The position numbers and the translations under genes are program-made. DNA of 64,000 nucleotides, taken from Pseudomonas grimontii. GTDB taxonomy: Bacteria > Pseudomonadota > Gammaproteobacteria > Pseudomonadales > Pseudomonadaceae. Of the stretch, positions 1 through 8,752 are shown in pieces (within the stretch, counting starts at the first letter, position 1; the number at the start of each line of letters is the position of its first letter). The stretch spans positions 40,706-104,705 of the forward strand of contig NZ_VFES01000021.1 of NCBI RefSeq assembly GCF_007858185.1, in the 5' to 3' direction. The notes below the pieces were generated by a model, which searched no databases, was not told the DNA's origin, and saw nothing but the letters and a program-made list of their open reading frames with translations.

Positions 1-99
1 AAGCTAATTCCTAAAGGGTATTTATTAGCGCTTTTTTAGATCGATTAGTGTGGCCGTTCCGCCGCATACGTCACCCACGATCAAAAAGGCGACGCCATC

Positions 100-270
100 A
101 TGGCCAAAGGCACATCCTCCCGTCAATTTGTTACAGTTTTTGTGTCACTAATAGTTTCTTTTGTTGTCAAAGCCGCCCATTCGACGATTCAGGTGGTTGT
201 GGTACGCCCACAATCTATCCATAGCCGCCATCCTGTTATCGGCGTCAGATCAAGAATGCTTAAACTTTAG
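100..270 (+). CDS. possible 56-aa small membrane protein
   Basis: An open frame of 56 residues starts with ATG at 100 and ends with TAG at 270. Residues about 10-23 (FVTVFVSLIVSFVV) would form one membrane helix, followed by a basic tail. A purine-rich AAAAAGG lies 10 nt before the ATG, which is somewhat far. It converges on argA, and a hairpin at 308-331 lies between the two 3' ends, as expected for two converging units. I do not recognise a family. It could be chance coding in an AT-richer gap. Confidence 0.38.
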   Translation: MAKGTSSRQFVTVFVSLIVSFVVKAAHSTIQVVVVRPQSIHSRHPVIGVRSRMLKL

Positions 271-307
271 TCGTGCGTGACGGCACGCCAGATTGGCCTG
301 CGACGCA

Positions 308-331
308 GGCAGGCTCTTACGCGAGCCTGCC
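308..331. terminator. hairpin between the small ORF and argA
   Basis: A 9-bp perfect stem (GGCAGGCTC, 308-316, with its complement at 323-331) and a 6-nt loop sit 21 nt beyond the argA stop. No T-tract follows on either strand, so it may be only an mRNA 3' end structure or a Rho-assisted stop. Confidence 0.35.
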
Positions 332-352
332 CAGTGACTTGGGGATAGGGCT

Positions 353-1654
353 TTACAAGGCCTTCTCGAAAATCTTCGAGTTACGCTGGTAGTTGTACAG
401 CGAGGCCCGCGCCGAGGGCAGGCGATCAACGCTGCTCGGCACAAAGCCGCGCTCACGGAACCAGTGGGCAGTGCGCGTGGTAAGCACGAACAAGGTTTTC
501 AACCCCTGCGCCCGGGCACGGGTTTCAATTCGCTCCAACAGCTCATCACCGCGCCCGCCGTGGCGGTACTCGGGGTTCACCGCCAGGCACGCCAGTTCAC
601 CCGCGTCCGAATCGGCGATCTGATACAACGCTGCACACGCGATGATCATGCCTTCGCGCTCCACCACACTGAACTGCTCGATCTCACGCTCGAGCACTTC
701 CCGTGAACGGCGTACCAGGATGCCTTGCTCTTCCAGCGGGCTGATCAGGTCGAGCAAACCGCCGACGTCTTCAATCGCCGCCTCGCGGACCAGTTCGAAT
801 TGCTCCTGGGCCACCAGCGTGCCGCCGCCATCGCGGGTGAATAGTTCAGTGAGCAAGGCGCCATCTTCGGCGTAGCTGACGATATGGCTGCGCCCTACCC
901 CACCCCGGCAGGCCTGGGCGGCCGCATCGAGCAATTCGGACTGGTAGTTGCTGCTGCCCAGGCGTTGCAGGTGTGCCGGCACTTGTTGCGGGCGCAGTTC
1001 GCGCACCAGACGGCCGTTTTCATCGATCAGGCCGAGATCGGCGCCGAACAGCAGCAGCTTGTCGGCCCCCAGGTCGATGGCGGCGCGGGTGGCGACGTCT
1101 TCGCAGGCCAGGTTGAAGATTTCACCCGTAGGCGAATAGCCCAGGGGCGACAGCAGCACGATGGAGCGCTCATCCAGCAGACGATTGATGCCCTTGCGAT
1201 CGACCCGACGCACTTCGCCGGTGTGGTGATAGTCCACGCCTTCGAGCACGCCGATAGGACGCGCGGTCACCAGGTTGCCGCTGGCCACCCGCAGGCGCGA
1301 GCCCTGCATCGGCGACGAAGCCATGTCCATCGACAAGCGCGCTTCGATGGCGATACGCAGGTGGCCGACCGCGTCGATCACACACTCCAGCGTCGCGGCA
1401 TCGGTGATGCGCATGCCTTCGTGGTAAGTCGGGATCAAGCCGCGTGCTTCAAGGCGCGCTTCGATCTGTGGGCGCGAACCGTGCACCAGCACCAGGCGCA
1501 CGCCCAGGCTGTGGAGCAGCACCAGGTCGTGGACGATATTGCCGAAGTTCGGATGATCCACACCGTCGCCGGGCAACATGACCACAAAGGTGCAGTCGCG
1601 GTGGGCGTTGATGTAGGGCGAAGCGTGACGAAGCCAATTAACGTAGTCGGGCAT
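353..1654 (-). CDS. argA: amino-acid N-acetyltransferase (N-acetylglutamate synthase)
   Basis: Acetylates glutamate with acetyl-CoA, the first step of arginine synthesis, in the cytoplasm. The 433 residues match the bacterial ArgA layout: an amino-acid-kinase-like domain (about 1-290) that usually binds the arginine inhibitor, then a GNAT acetyltransferase domain (about 290-433) with the acetyl-CoA loop HGGRGDELLERI. The start MPDYVNWLRHASPYINAH is the usual Pseudomonas N-terminus. argE lies upstream on the same strand after 133 nt that hold nothing I can name; the distance suggests related but perhaps separate transcripts. Confidence 0.95.
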   Translation of the reverse strand: MPDYVNWLRHASPYINAHRDCTFVVMLPGDGVDHPNFGNIVHDLVLLHSLGVRLVLVHGSRPQIEARLEARGLIPTYHEGMRITDAATLECVIDAVGHLRIAIEARLSMDMASSPMQGSRLRVASGNLVTARPIGVLEGVDYHHTGEVRRVDRKGINRLLDERSIVLLSPLGYSPTGEIFNLACEDVATRAAIDLGADKLLLFGADLGLIDENGRLVRELRPQQVPAHLQRLGSSNYQSELLDAAAQACRGGVGRSHIVSYAEDGALLTELFTRDGGGTLVAQEQFELVREAAIEDVGGLLDLISPLEEQGILVRRSREVLEREIEQFSVVEREGMIIACAALYQIADSDAGELACLAVNPEYRHGGRGDELLERIETRARAQGLKTLFVLTTRTAHWFRERGFVPSSVDRLPSARASLYNYQRNSKIFEKAL

Positions 1655-1787
1655 GGAACCTGGGCCTGTAATAAAAAGCAGCCAAAAAAGGATGAGTCGT
1701 GAAAACGCACAGCGGGCTGATGGTTATCGTCGGAACAGGCTTGGCGACACGCTCGCTCTCCTTATGTACGAATGGACAGGGGTTAAT

Positions 1788-2936
1788 TTACGCAGGTTTC
1801 AGGCAGTAATGTTCGATCAGTTCCCGCAATAGACGCACTGTAGGCGTCAAGCGTGACATTTCGAGGTACTCGCCCGGTTGATGGGCACAGGCGATGTCGC
1901 CAGGGCCCAGCACCAGGGTTTCACAACCAAGGCGCTGAAGATAAGGCGCTTCGGTGCCGAACGCTACTGCTTCGGCACGATGACCGGTCAATCGTTCCGC
2001 GACCCGCACCAGCTCGGCGTCTTCGGCCTGTTCGAACGGCGGCACTGCGGGGAATAACGGCGCGTAGTCGATCTTGACTTTATGGCGCTCGGCCAGCGGT
2101 TCGAGCTTTTGCCGGATCGCCGCACGCAGCACTTCGGGATCCATGCCCGGCAAGGGCCGTAGGTCGAATTCCAGGGAGCACTGGCCGCAGATACGGTTGG
2201 GGTTGTCGCCGCCATGGATACAGCCGAAGTTCATGGTCGGTTGCGGCACGCTGAATTGTGTATTGCGGTACTCGCGCTGCCAGGCCAGGCGTAGGCCGCG
2301 CAGTTCGCCGATGGCGTCGTGCATGGCTTCGAGGGCGCTGTGGCCCAGGCTTGGATCCGACGAATGGCCGCTTTGGCCGAGAATGTCGATGCGCTCCATC
2401 ATCACGCCTTTGTGCAGGCGGATTGGCTTGAGCCCGGTTGGTTCGCCGATTACTGCCGCGCGGCCCAATGGGCGACCCGCTTCGGCCAATGCCCGGGCAC
2501 CGGACATGGAGCTTTCCTCATCGCAGGTGGCAAGGATCAGCAACGGCTGCTTGAACGGCTGATCCAGCAGCGGCAACACCGCTTCAATCGCCAGCGCGAA
2601 AAAGCCCTTCATGTCGCAACTGCCCAATCCTACCCAGCGGCCGTCGACTTCCGTCAGCTTGAGCGGATCGGTCTTCCACAGCGCAGCGTCATAAGGAACG
2701 GTATCGCTATGGCCGGCCAACACCAGACCGCCGGGGCCAGTACCGAAACTGGCCAGCAGGTTGAATTTGCCGGGGCTGACGGGCTGGATGTCGATGGAAA
2801 AACCCAGGTCGCCCAACCAACTGGCGAGCAAATCGATCACGGGGCGGTTGGTCTGGTCGAGAGACGCTTGGGTGCAACTCACCGAAGGCGCTGCAATCAG
2901 CGCGGCGAACTGCTCTTTCATGGACGGTAACGGCAT
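1788..2936 (-). CDS. argE: acetylornithine deacetylase
   Basis: Hydrolyses N-acetylornithine to ornithine and acetate in the arginine pathway. The 382-residue protein is an M20-family zinc hydrolase: AGHSDTVPYD holds the first metal His and catalytic Asp, GSCDMKGF the bridging Asp, and CDEESSMSG the catalytic Glu; a dimerisation domain is inserted before the C-terminal part. The frame is open 39 codons further upstream, but ATG at 2936 (MPLPSMKEQF) has an AGGGAG ribosome site and fits the family length. The longer N-terminus runs into the divergent promoter gap. It diverges from the CYTH-CHAD gene at 3095. Confidence 0.94.
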   Translation of the reverse strand: MPLPSMKEQFAALIAAPSVSCTQASLDQTNRPVIDLLASWLGDLGFSIDIQPVSPGKFNLLASFGTGPGGLVLAGHSDTVPYDAALWKTDPLKLTEVDGRWVGLGSCDMKGFFALAIEAVLPLLDQPFKQPLLILATCDEESSMSGARALAEAGRPLGRAAVIGEPTGLKPIRLHKGVMMERIDILGQSGHSSDPSLGHSALEAMHDAIGELRGLRLAWQREYRNTQFSVPQPTMNFGCIHGGDNPNRICGQCSLEFDLRPLPGMDPEVLRAAIRQKLEPLAERHKVKIDYAPLFPAVPPFEQAEDAELVRVAERLTGHRAEAVAFGTEAPYLQRLGCETLVLGPGDIACAHQPGEYLEMSRLTPTVRLLRELIEHYCLKPA

Positions 2937-3094
2937 GCGCGGTCTCCCTACTTCCCGGACGAGCCCCACTATAGAGGCATCTGCACGACACAATAAACCG
3001 TTGCGGCGCGTTGCCGGGCTCAGTCCTGTACACTGCACGACCTTGGCAGCCACTCTTTTTCCCGGCTGCGCTCCCGATCCTGGATTTTCCGGCC

Positions 3095-4462
3095 ATGCAG
3101 AAAGAAACCGAAATCAAGCTCCGCGTCAGCCGCGAAACACTCGCCGCGCTGCGTGAGCACCCGTTACTGAAAAAACGCAACAAAAGTGGCTGGGAACGCC
3201 GTGAGTTGATGAACCAGTACTTCGACACCCCCGAGCGCGACCTGGCCCAGGCCAAAGTCGCCCTGCGCCTGCGCAAGGACGGTGACGACATTATCCAGAC
3301 CCTCAAGACCCGTGGCCAAAGCGTCGCCGGTTTGTCGGAACGCAACGAGTACAACTGGGACCTGCCCAAAGCCAAGCTCGACGTGAAGAAACTCGATGGC
3401 GAGTGCTGGCCCGAGCAGTTGGCCGAGTTGGACAAAAAGACCCTCAAGCCGATCTTCACCACCGACTTCGTGCGCGAACGCGCCGAAATCGCTTGGGGCC
3501 GTGGCAAGGCCAAGGTGGTGATCGAAGCCGCCCTGGACCTGGGCCATGTAGTGGTCGGCAAGCAGAAAGAAGAAATCTGCGAGCTGGAACTGGAACTGCG
3601 CGAAGGCGAACCGGCTGCCCTGCTGGAGTTGGCCGCCGAACTGGCCGCCACCCTCGCACTGATGCCGTGTGACATCAGCAAGGCCGAGCGCGGCTACCGC
3701 CTGTACGACGCCAGCAGCTACTCCTTGAGCCTGCCAGCGCCGCAGATCCATGCCGAAATGCCGCTGGACGACGCCTTCGCCGCAATCATGTGGCACCTGC
3801 TCGGCAGCAGCCAGCGCCTGGCCGAGCAATACCGCTTCAATGGCCACTGGCGTCTGCTGCAAGACTGGGTCGACAACCTCGGCGAACTGCGCGCCCTGAT
3901 CGGCAGCCTCGGCCAGGCCGCGCCGCGTCAATCCACCAGCGAACTGCGCAGCGCACTCGATGCATTGCTGGAAGACTGGCGCCCACTGGTCCAGGCCGGC
4001 GGCGACGACGAAGATATTCGCAAAGCTGCACCCGAGCAGTTCGCCGAAGAGTTGGACGACGTACGCTGGGGCTTGTTCTCGCTGAACACATCCCGCTGGT
4101 TGCTGGCTCGCACCTGGACCGCCGACCGCAACGTGCGCGGTAACCGCCAGGGCGCCGCACAAATCACCAACTGGCTGCCGCGCCTGCTGGCCGACGATGC
4201 CGTCGCCCTGCAACTGCCGCGCTACCAGCAGCAACCGGAAGACCTGGCAGAGCAACTGCCGCGCATCGAGCGCATCCAGGCCTGGCTGCACCATGCGCGT
4301 AACGTGGTGGACATTCCGGAACTGGACCGTTTGTACGGCGAGCTGAACAAGCTGGCGCAACTGGCCAACCAGCCGATCACCGACGAGTCGCTGGATGCGC
4401 GTATGCATCAGGCGATTGCGGTGTATCAGAACCGTGCCTGGAAGACCCTGCTGCGCCTGTAA
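3095..4462 (+). CDS. CYTH and CHAD domain protein (inorganic triphosphatase YgiF-like)
   Basis: 455 residues from ATG at 3095; the frame is open upstream, but MQKETEIKLRV starts directly on the CYTH signature (ETEIK, the ExExK metal/triphosphate motif). CYTH spans about 1-205 with alternating acidic and basic strands. CHAD, a conserved-histidine helical domain, spans about 225-455. CYTH enzymes of the YgiF type hydrolyse inorganic tripolyphosphate, and CHAD domains bind polyphosphate granules. Activity here is inferred from family. The window also carries ppx and ppk, though 42 kb away. A perfect hairpin follows at 4470. Confidence 0.9.
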   Translation: MQKETEIKLRVSRETLAALREHPLLKKRNKSGWERRELMNQYFDTPERDLAQAKVALRLRKDGDDIIQTLKTRGQSVAGLSERNEYNWDLPKAKLDVKKLDGECWPEQLAELDKKTLKPIFTTDFVRERAEIAWGRGKAKVVIEAALDLGHVVVGKQKEEICELELELREGEPAALLELAAELAATLALMPCDISKAERGYRLYDASSYSLSLPAPQIHAEMPLDDAFAAIMWHLLGSSQRLAEQYRFNGHWRLLQDWVDNLGELRALIGSLGQAAPRQSTSELRSALDALLEDWRPLVQAGGDDEDIRKAAPEQFAEELDDVRWGLFSLNTSRWLLARTWTADRNVRGNRQGAAQITNWLPRLLADDAVALQLPRYQQQPEDLAEQLPRIERIQAWLHHARNVVDIPELDRLYGELNKLAQLANQPITDESLDARMHQAIAVYQNRAWKTLLRL

Positions 4463-4469
4463 TATCGCC

Positions 4470-4520
4470 ATCGGGAGCAAGTCGAATCGTCGCGGTACGA
4501 CGATTCGACTTGCTCCCGAT
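4470..4520. terminator. 23-bp perfect inverted repeat between convergent genes
   Basis: The arms 4470-4492 and 4498-4520 are exact complements with a 5-nt loop (CGGTA). It begins 8 nt after the CYTH-CHAD stop and ends 9 nt before the stop of the convergent Lrp-type gene, so it is well placed as a bidirectional terminator although no T-tract is present. Its outer bases (TCGGGAGCAAG) resemble the REP arms elsewhere in the window, so it may be a degenerate REP copy. Confidence 0.7.
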
Positions 4521-4528
4521 GAGGCCGG

Positions 4529-4999
4529 TCAGCGCAATACTGGCAGGCTGGTCGTCGACTTGATTTCAGACAGCGCCACAATCGAGTTGACCTCCTGAAT
4601 CCCGGGCACCATCGACAGCTTCTCGAAGAAAAACCGCTCGTACGCCTCAATGTCCGAGGTCACGATGCGCAGCAGAAAATCCACCGCCCCCATCAGCACA
4701 TAACACTCCAAGACTTCCGGAAACCCGCGAATCGCTTCGGTGAACTCGGTGAAGTTGGATCGGCCGTGGGCGTTGAGTTTGACCTCGGCGAAGATCTGCG
4801 TATTGAGGCCGATCTTCTTGCGATCCAGCAGGGTGACCTGGCCGCGAATCACCCCTTCTTCCTTGAGCCGCTGGATGCGCCGCCAGCACGGCGACTGGGA
4901 CAGGCCGACCTGTTCGGCGATCTGCGCGCTCGACAGCGAGGCGTCCTCTTGCAGCAGGGCCAGGATGCGACGGTCGTAGACGTCCAACTCGCTGTGCAT
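4529..4999 (-). CDS. Lrp/AsnC family transcriptional regulator
   Basis: 156 residues. An N-terminal winged helix-turn-helix (about 1-60: LDVYDRRILALLQ, then SSAQIAEQVGLSQSPCWRRI) precedes an Lrp-type ligand and oligomerisation domain (about 65-150), an ACT-like fold. Such proteins bind amino acids and control nearby or global amino-acid genes. The start at 4999 is preceded by AAAGGCA; the upstream extension has no support. It diverges from the small gene at 5127 across an AT-rich 127-nt gap typical of Lrp sites, so control of itself and of that gene is a reasonable inference. The ligand is unknown. Confidence 0.92.
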   Translation of the reverse strand: MHSELDVYDRRILALLQEDASLSSAQIAEQVGLSQSPCWRRIQRLKEEGVIRGQVTLLDRKKIGLNTQIFAEVKLNAHGRSNFTEFTEAIRGFPEVLECYVLMGAVDFLLRIVTSDIEAYERFFFEKLSMVPGIQEVNSIVALSEIKSTTSLPVLR

Positions 5000-5126
5000 A
5001 TAAATGCCTTTAATTCTGATTATTATGAATTGATTAATTCGTTTAATCGCAAATAAGGCCCATCTTAGATAAGAAATCTCCCGAAGCGAATGTAAAAATT
5101 TCTCCAGTCGAATCTGGAGAGTCAGC

Positions 5127-5465
5127 ATGCATGCCGTCGAAACCACCCACCCCCTGACCCGCGTCGATGCGTGGTCTGTCAGCAGCGCCCATTGCCAGGC
5201 GCACTACCAGATCGTCGCCGAGGCGGAGCCCGATGTGCTGTGTCGGGTACTCAACTATTTTGCGTTGCAGTTCTTAACGCCGAGCCAGGTCACCGTGAGC
5301 CGGCAAGAAGACCTGCTGAACATCGACATCGTGATGGATGGCCTGAGCTGGCACCGCGCCCAAGTGATCGCTGAAAAGATTCGAAACCTGATCAGCGTGT
5401 GCACGCTGCAGGTGTGGACCGCCGATTCCGTGGGGCCTGCGGCACGGGTGGCGACAGCTCAGTAA
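5127..5465 (+). CDS. small protein with probable ACT-like fold
   Basis: 112 residues, ATG at 5127 behind a GGAGAG site. No confident family name. Residues about 28-97 alternate as strand, helix, strand, strand, helix, strand (PDVLCRVLNYFALQFL, then LLNIDIVMDG, then HRAQVIAEKIRNLISV), the beta-alpha-beta-beta-alpha-beta order of ACT domains such as the small subunit of acetolactate synthase. It lacks a signal peptide or membrane segment. It diverges from an Lrp/AsnC regulator, whose own effector domain is ACT-like, and precedes the GspE-type gene by 83 nt. A role in amino-acid sensing is inference only. Confidence 0.75.
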   Translation: MHAVETTHPLTRVDAWSVSSAHCQAHYQIVAEAEPDVLCRVLNYFALQFLTPSQVTVSRQEDLLNIDIVMDGLSWHRAQVIAEKIRNLISVCTLQVWTADSVGPAARVATAQ

Positions 5466-5548
5466 AGGCCTGCAACATACGCTGGGAGGAAGATATTCAG
5501 AGGCTGGCTAGCCTGAAATTTCGTCCGAGGCTACCCAGGAAAACCTTC

Positions 5549-7228
5549 ATGTCTGCTGATCACCGATTGGAACTGCATCAGTTGCTCCCGGCCTTGGTCG
5601 AGGGAGGTTTGATCACTCCCGACATCGCGCAGCGCTTATCGGCGCTGCCCGCCGGCAGCAGCCAGCACCCACTGGAATGCATCGCCGCCCATGGGCCTTG
5701 CCTGGAAACCCTGACCCAGTGGCTTGCGCAACATGTCGGGCAACCGTATTTGCGTATCGACCCGCTGAAGATCGATGTCGCAACGGTGGTGCCGCTGATG
5801 TCCCACGCATTTGCCCAACGCCACACCATCCTTGCAGTGGCCGTGGACGCACAGACCGTCACAGTTGCCAGCGCCCAGCCCCACGTCACCAGTTGGGAAT
5901 CAGGACTGGCACAAGTGCTCCAGCGTTCGATCAAGCGCGTGGTTGCCAACCCCCAGGACATTCAGCGTTGTATCAGCGAGTTTTACCGGTTGGCGAAGTC
6001 CGTCAGCGGTGCGGATCAAAAGGTGGCGGTGCCTGGCAACTTCGAGCTGCTCAACCTCGGCGCCGGCGACCAGCAGCCGGACGCCAACGACGCGCATATC
6101 GTCAATATCGTCGACTGGCTGTTGCAGTACGCTTTCGCCCAGCGCACCAGTGATATTCATATCGAGCCGTGCCGTGAACAAGGCCGCGTGCGCTTTCGCA
6201 TTGATGGGCTGTTGCACGATGTCTATCAATTTCCACCCCAGGTGACGATGGCAGTGGTCAGCCGCCTGAAAAGCCTCGGGCGGATGAACGTGGCGGAAAA
6301 ACGCAAACCCCAGGACGGTCGGGTCAAGACCAAAAGCCCCGCCGGCGCAGAAGTTGAGTTGCGTCTATCGACCTTGCCCACCGTCTTTGGCGAAAAACTG
6401 GTGATGCGGATTTTCGATCCGCAGGTGCTGCTCAAGGACTTTGACCAATTGGGTTTGTCCAGTGAGGACCAGCAGCGATGGCACACCATGACCCGCCAGA
6501 CCAACGGCATCCTCCTGGTCACCGGTCCTACCGGCTCAGGCAAGACCAGCACCCTCTACACCACGCTTAAGCAACTGGCGACCCGCGAGGTCAACCTCTG
6601 CACGGTAGAAGACCCAATCGAGATGGTTGAGCCGGCATTCAACCAGATGCAGGTACAGCACAACATCGACCTGACCTTCGCCAGCGGCATCCGAGCCCTG
6701 CTACGCCAGGACCCGGACATCATCATGATCGGCGAGATCCGCGACCAGGAAACCGCCGAAATGGCGATCCAGGCCGCACTGACCGGGCACCTGGTGCTAT
6801 CGACGCTGCACACCAACGATGCGCCCAGCGCCATCAGCCGCTTGCAGGAACTGGGCATTGCTCATTATTTGATCAAGGCCACGCTATTAGGGGTGATGGC
6901 GCAGCGCCTGGTGCGCCTTCTGTGTCCTCATTGCAAGCGGGCGGCGGGCGATATCCACGAAGCGGTTGGGTGTGCGGAATGTCGAAACAGCGGGTTTCAG
7001 GGGCGCGCCGGGGTTTACGAGATCATGGTGCTGAATGACGCCCTCAAGGCGCTGATCACTCCAGGCGCCGACGCGCAGTCCCTGCGCAGGGAGGCGGTTG
7101 CGCAAGGCATGTGCAGCCTGCGCATGGCCGGCGTGGGAAAAGTAAAGGCGGGGCTGACCACGATGGCAGAGGTGTTGCGAGTGACGCCTGGGGATTCGGT
7201 AACAAATGCTTTGATTACCGCGTACTGA
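5549..7228 (+). CDS. GspE/PulE/PilB-family secretion or pilus ATPase (orphan)
   Basis: 559 residues from ATG at 5549 (CAGGA site); the longer frame would overlap the previous gene in another frame. Order: N-terminal MshEN/GspE-II domain (about 5-150), Walker A GPTGSGKTS (about 326), Asp box and Walker B DPDIIMIGEIRDQE (about 387), His box LSTLHTNDAP, and a C-terminal zinc tetracysteine (CPHC near 459, CAEC near 474). This is a complete assembly ATPase of type II secretion or type IV pili. No secretin, pseudopilin or platform gene is in the window, so the partner machinery must be elsewhere. Confidence 0.9.
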   Translation: MSADHRLELHQLLPALVEGGLITPDIAQRLSALPAGSSQHPLECIAAHGPCLETLTQWLAQHVGQPYLRIDPLKIDVATVVPLMSHAFAQRHTILAVAVDAQTVTVASAQPHVTSWESGLAQVLQRSIKRVVANPQDIQRCISEFYRLAKSVSGADQKVAVPGNFELLNLGAGDQQPDANDAHIVNIVDWLLQYAFAQRTSDIHIEPCREQGRVRFRIDGLLHDVYQFPPQVTMAVVSRLKSLGRMNVAEKRKPQDGRVKTKSPAGAEVELRLSTLPTVFGEKLVMRIFDPQVLLKDFDQLGLSSEDQQRWHTMTRQTNGILLVTGPTGSGKTSTLYTTLKQLATREVNLCTVEDPIEMVEPAFNQMQVQHNIDLTFASGIRALLRQDPDIIMIGEIRDQETAEMAIQAALTGHLVLSTLHTNDAPSAISRLQELGIAHYLIKATLLGVMAQRLVRLLCPHCKRAAGDIHEAVGCAECRNSGFQGRAGVYEIMVLNDALKALITPGADAQSLRREAVAQGMCSLRMAGVGKVKAGLTTMAEVLRVTPGDSVTNALITAY

Positions 7229-7305
7229 AACCGTTCTTATCGGTGACAAGACCGTTACAATCGGCCGAACGTCGTTTAACTGACACCATCAGATAGGGAA
7301 TCGCT

Positions 7306-8226
7306 ATGCAGATCGGAACCGTACTGCTTCTTTTCGTGGGCTTGGCCATCGCCATCCTGTTCATGGGCTTCAAGGTGGTCCCCCAGGGCTATCAGTGGAC
7401 CGTCGAGCGCTTCGGCCGTTACACCAACACCCTCAAGCCGGGTCTCAACATCATCATTCCGGTCATGGACCGCATCGGCCGCAAGATCAACGTGATGGAA
7501 AGCGTGCTGGATATTCCGCCCCAGGAAGTCATCACCGCCGACAACGCCACCGTGCAGATCGACGCCGTGTGCTTCTTCCAGGTGGTCAATACCGCCCAGG
7601 CCGCCTACGAGGTCAACAACCTCGAACACGCTATCCGCAACCTGCTGCAAACCAATATCCGTACCGTGCTCGGCTCCATGGAGCTGGATGCCATGCTCAG
7701 CCAGCGCGACGGTATCAACGAAAAACTGCTGCGCACCGTCGATGAAGCCACAGCGCCGTGGGGCATCAAGATCACCCGGATCGAAATCAAGGACATCAGC
7801 CCGCCCGCCGACCTGATGGCCGCCATGTCCGGCCAGATGAAAGCCGAGCGGATCAAGCGTGCACAGATCCTGGAAGCCGAAGGCCTGCGGGCGTCGGCGA
7901 TCCTGACTGCCGAAGGCAAGAAGCAGGCACAGATTCTTGAAGCCGAAGGTGGACGCCAGGCCGCGTTCCTGGAGTCTGAAGCCCGTGAACGCCAGGCAGA
8001 GGCAGAAGCCCGTGCGACCCAGGTCGTTTCCGAAGCGATCGCCACCGGTAACGTGCAGGCCATCAACTACTTCGTCGCGCAGAAATACATCGATGCCCTT
8101 GGCAAGCTGGCGTCGGCCAATAACAGCAAAGTGATCCTGATGCCGCTGGAAGCCAGCCAGGTGATCGGCGCTGTCGGCGGTATTGGCGAAATCGTCAAGG
8201 CAACCTTCGACAACAAGAAAGCCTGA
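7306..8226 (+). CDS. qmcA: SPFH/Band 7 stomatin-like membrane protein
   Basis: 306 residues: one N-terminal membrane helix (about 5-25), then the SPFH domain (about 28-190, beginning VPQGYQWTVERFGRY), then a long Ala/Glu/Arg coiled coil with repeats of ILEAEG at about 185-245. This is the slipin/QmcA class, which forms large ring assemblies at the inner membrane and often works with FtsH-type proteases or NfeD partners. The NfeD gene follows 10 nt after the stop, the usual pairing. A TACAAT -10 candidate lies at 7256-7261. Confidence 0.93.
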   Translation: MQIGTVLLLFVGLAIAILFMGFKVVPQGYQWTVERFGRYTNTLKPGLNIIIPVMDRIGRKINVMESVLDIPPQEVITADNATVQIDAVCFFQVVNTAQAAYEVNNLEHAIRNLLQTNIRTVLGSMELDAMLSQRDGINEKLLRTVDEATAPWGIKITRIEIKDISPPADLMAAMSGQMKAERIKRAQILEAEGLRASAILTAEGKKQAQILEAEGGRQAAFLESEARERQAEAEARATQVVSEAIATGNVQAINYFVAQKYIDALGKLASANNSKVILMPLEASQVIGAVGGIGEIVKATFDNKKA

Positions 8227-8236
8227 GGCGATCGAC

Positions 8237-8683
8237 ATGTGGGATTTCCTGCAGCATCTTTCGTTCTGGGACTGGCTCGCGCTGGGTACGGTGCTATTGA
8301 TTCTTGAGGTATTCGGTGCCGGTGGTTACCTGCTGTGGATGGGTATAGCTGCGGCAGCCGTGGGCGTGATCAAGTTTCTGCTGCCGCCGCTCGGGTTGGA
8401 GTGGCAACTGTTGCTGTTCGCTGTATTGTCGATCTTGACGGCGGTGTACTGGTGGAAACGCCAGCGCAGCAGCGCCAAAGCCAGTGACCAACCGGGGCTC
8501 AATGAGCGAGGCTCGGAGCTGGTCGGTCGCGTCTTCCTGGTACATCAGGCGATTGTGGATGGTCGGGGCAAGGTAAAAGTCGGTGATGGCGTATGGATGG
8601 TGACCGGTCCTGACAGCCCTGTAGGCACTCAAGTGCGTGTGGTTGGCCTGGATGGCGTCATTTTAAAGGTTGAAACTGTTTAG
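8237..8683 (+). CDS. NfeD family short membrane protein
   Basis: 148 residues from ATG at 8237; upstream codons of the frame lie inside the stomatin gene. Three hydrophobic segments (about 12-30, 34-50, 55-72) are followed by a soluble C-terminal OB-fold (about 85-148, GSELVGRVFLVHQAIVDGRG). This is the short, protease-less NfeD form, the membrane partner of SPFH proteins. Co-transcription with qmcA is expected from the 10-nt junction. Confidence 0.92.
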   Translation: MWDFLQHLSFWDWLALGTVLLILEVFGAGGYLLWMGIAAAAVGVIKFLLPPLGLEWQLLLFAVLSILTAVYWWKRQRSSAKASDQPGLNERGSELVGRVFLVHQAIVDGRGKVKVGDGVWMVTGPDSPVGTQVRVVGLDGVILKVETV

Positions 8684-8752
8684 TCAGTGATGGAACTCGG
8701 TTGGGCTAACTACAATCAAACCGTACAGATCACTCACCCGGAGTCACCCATC

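Noticed and set aside
884..1702. Long open frame antisense to argA
   Set aside because: It mirrors argA almost exactly, has His/Gln/Val-rich sequence with no domain, and is a by-product of GC-rich codon use.
2707..3681. 324-codon minus frame spanning the argE start and the CYTH gene
   Set aside because: It overlaps two well-supported genes and is Ser/Arg-rich with no family features.
3164..4480. 438-codon frame antisense to the CYTH-CHAD gene
   Set aside because: Shadow of a clear gene; composition is Gln/Val/Leu rich and no motif is present.
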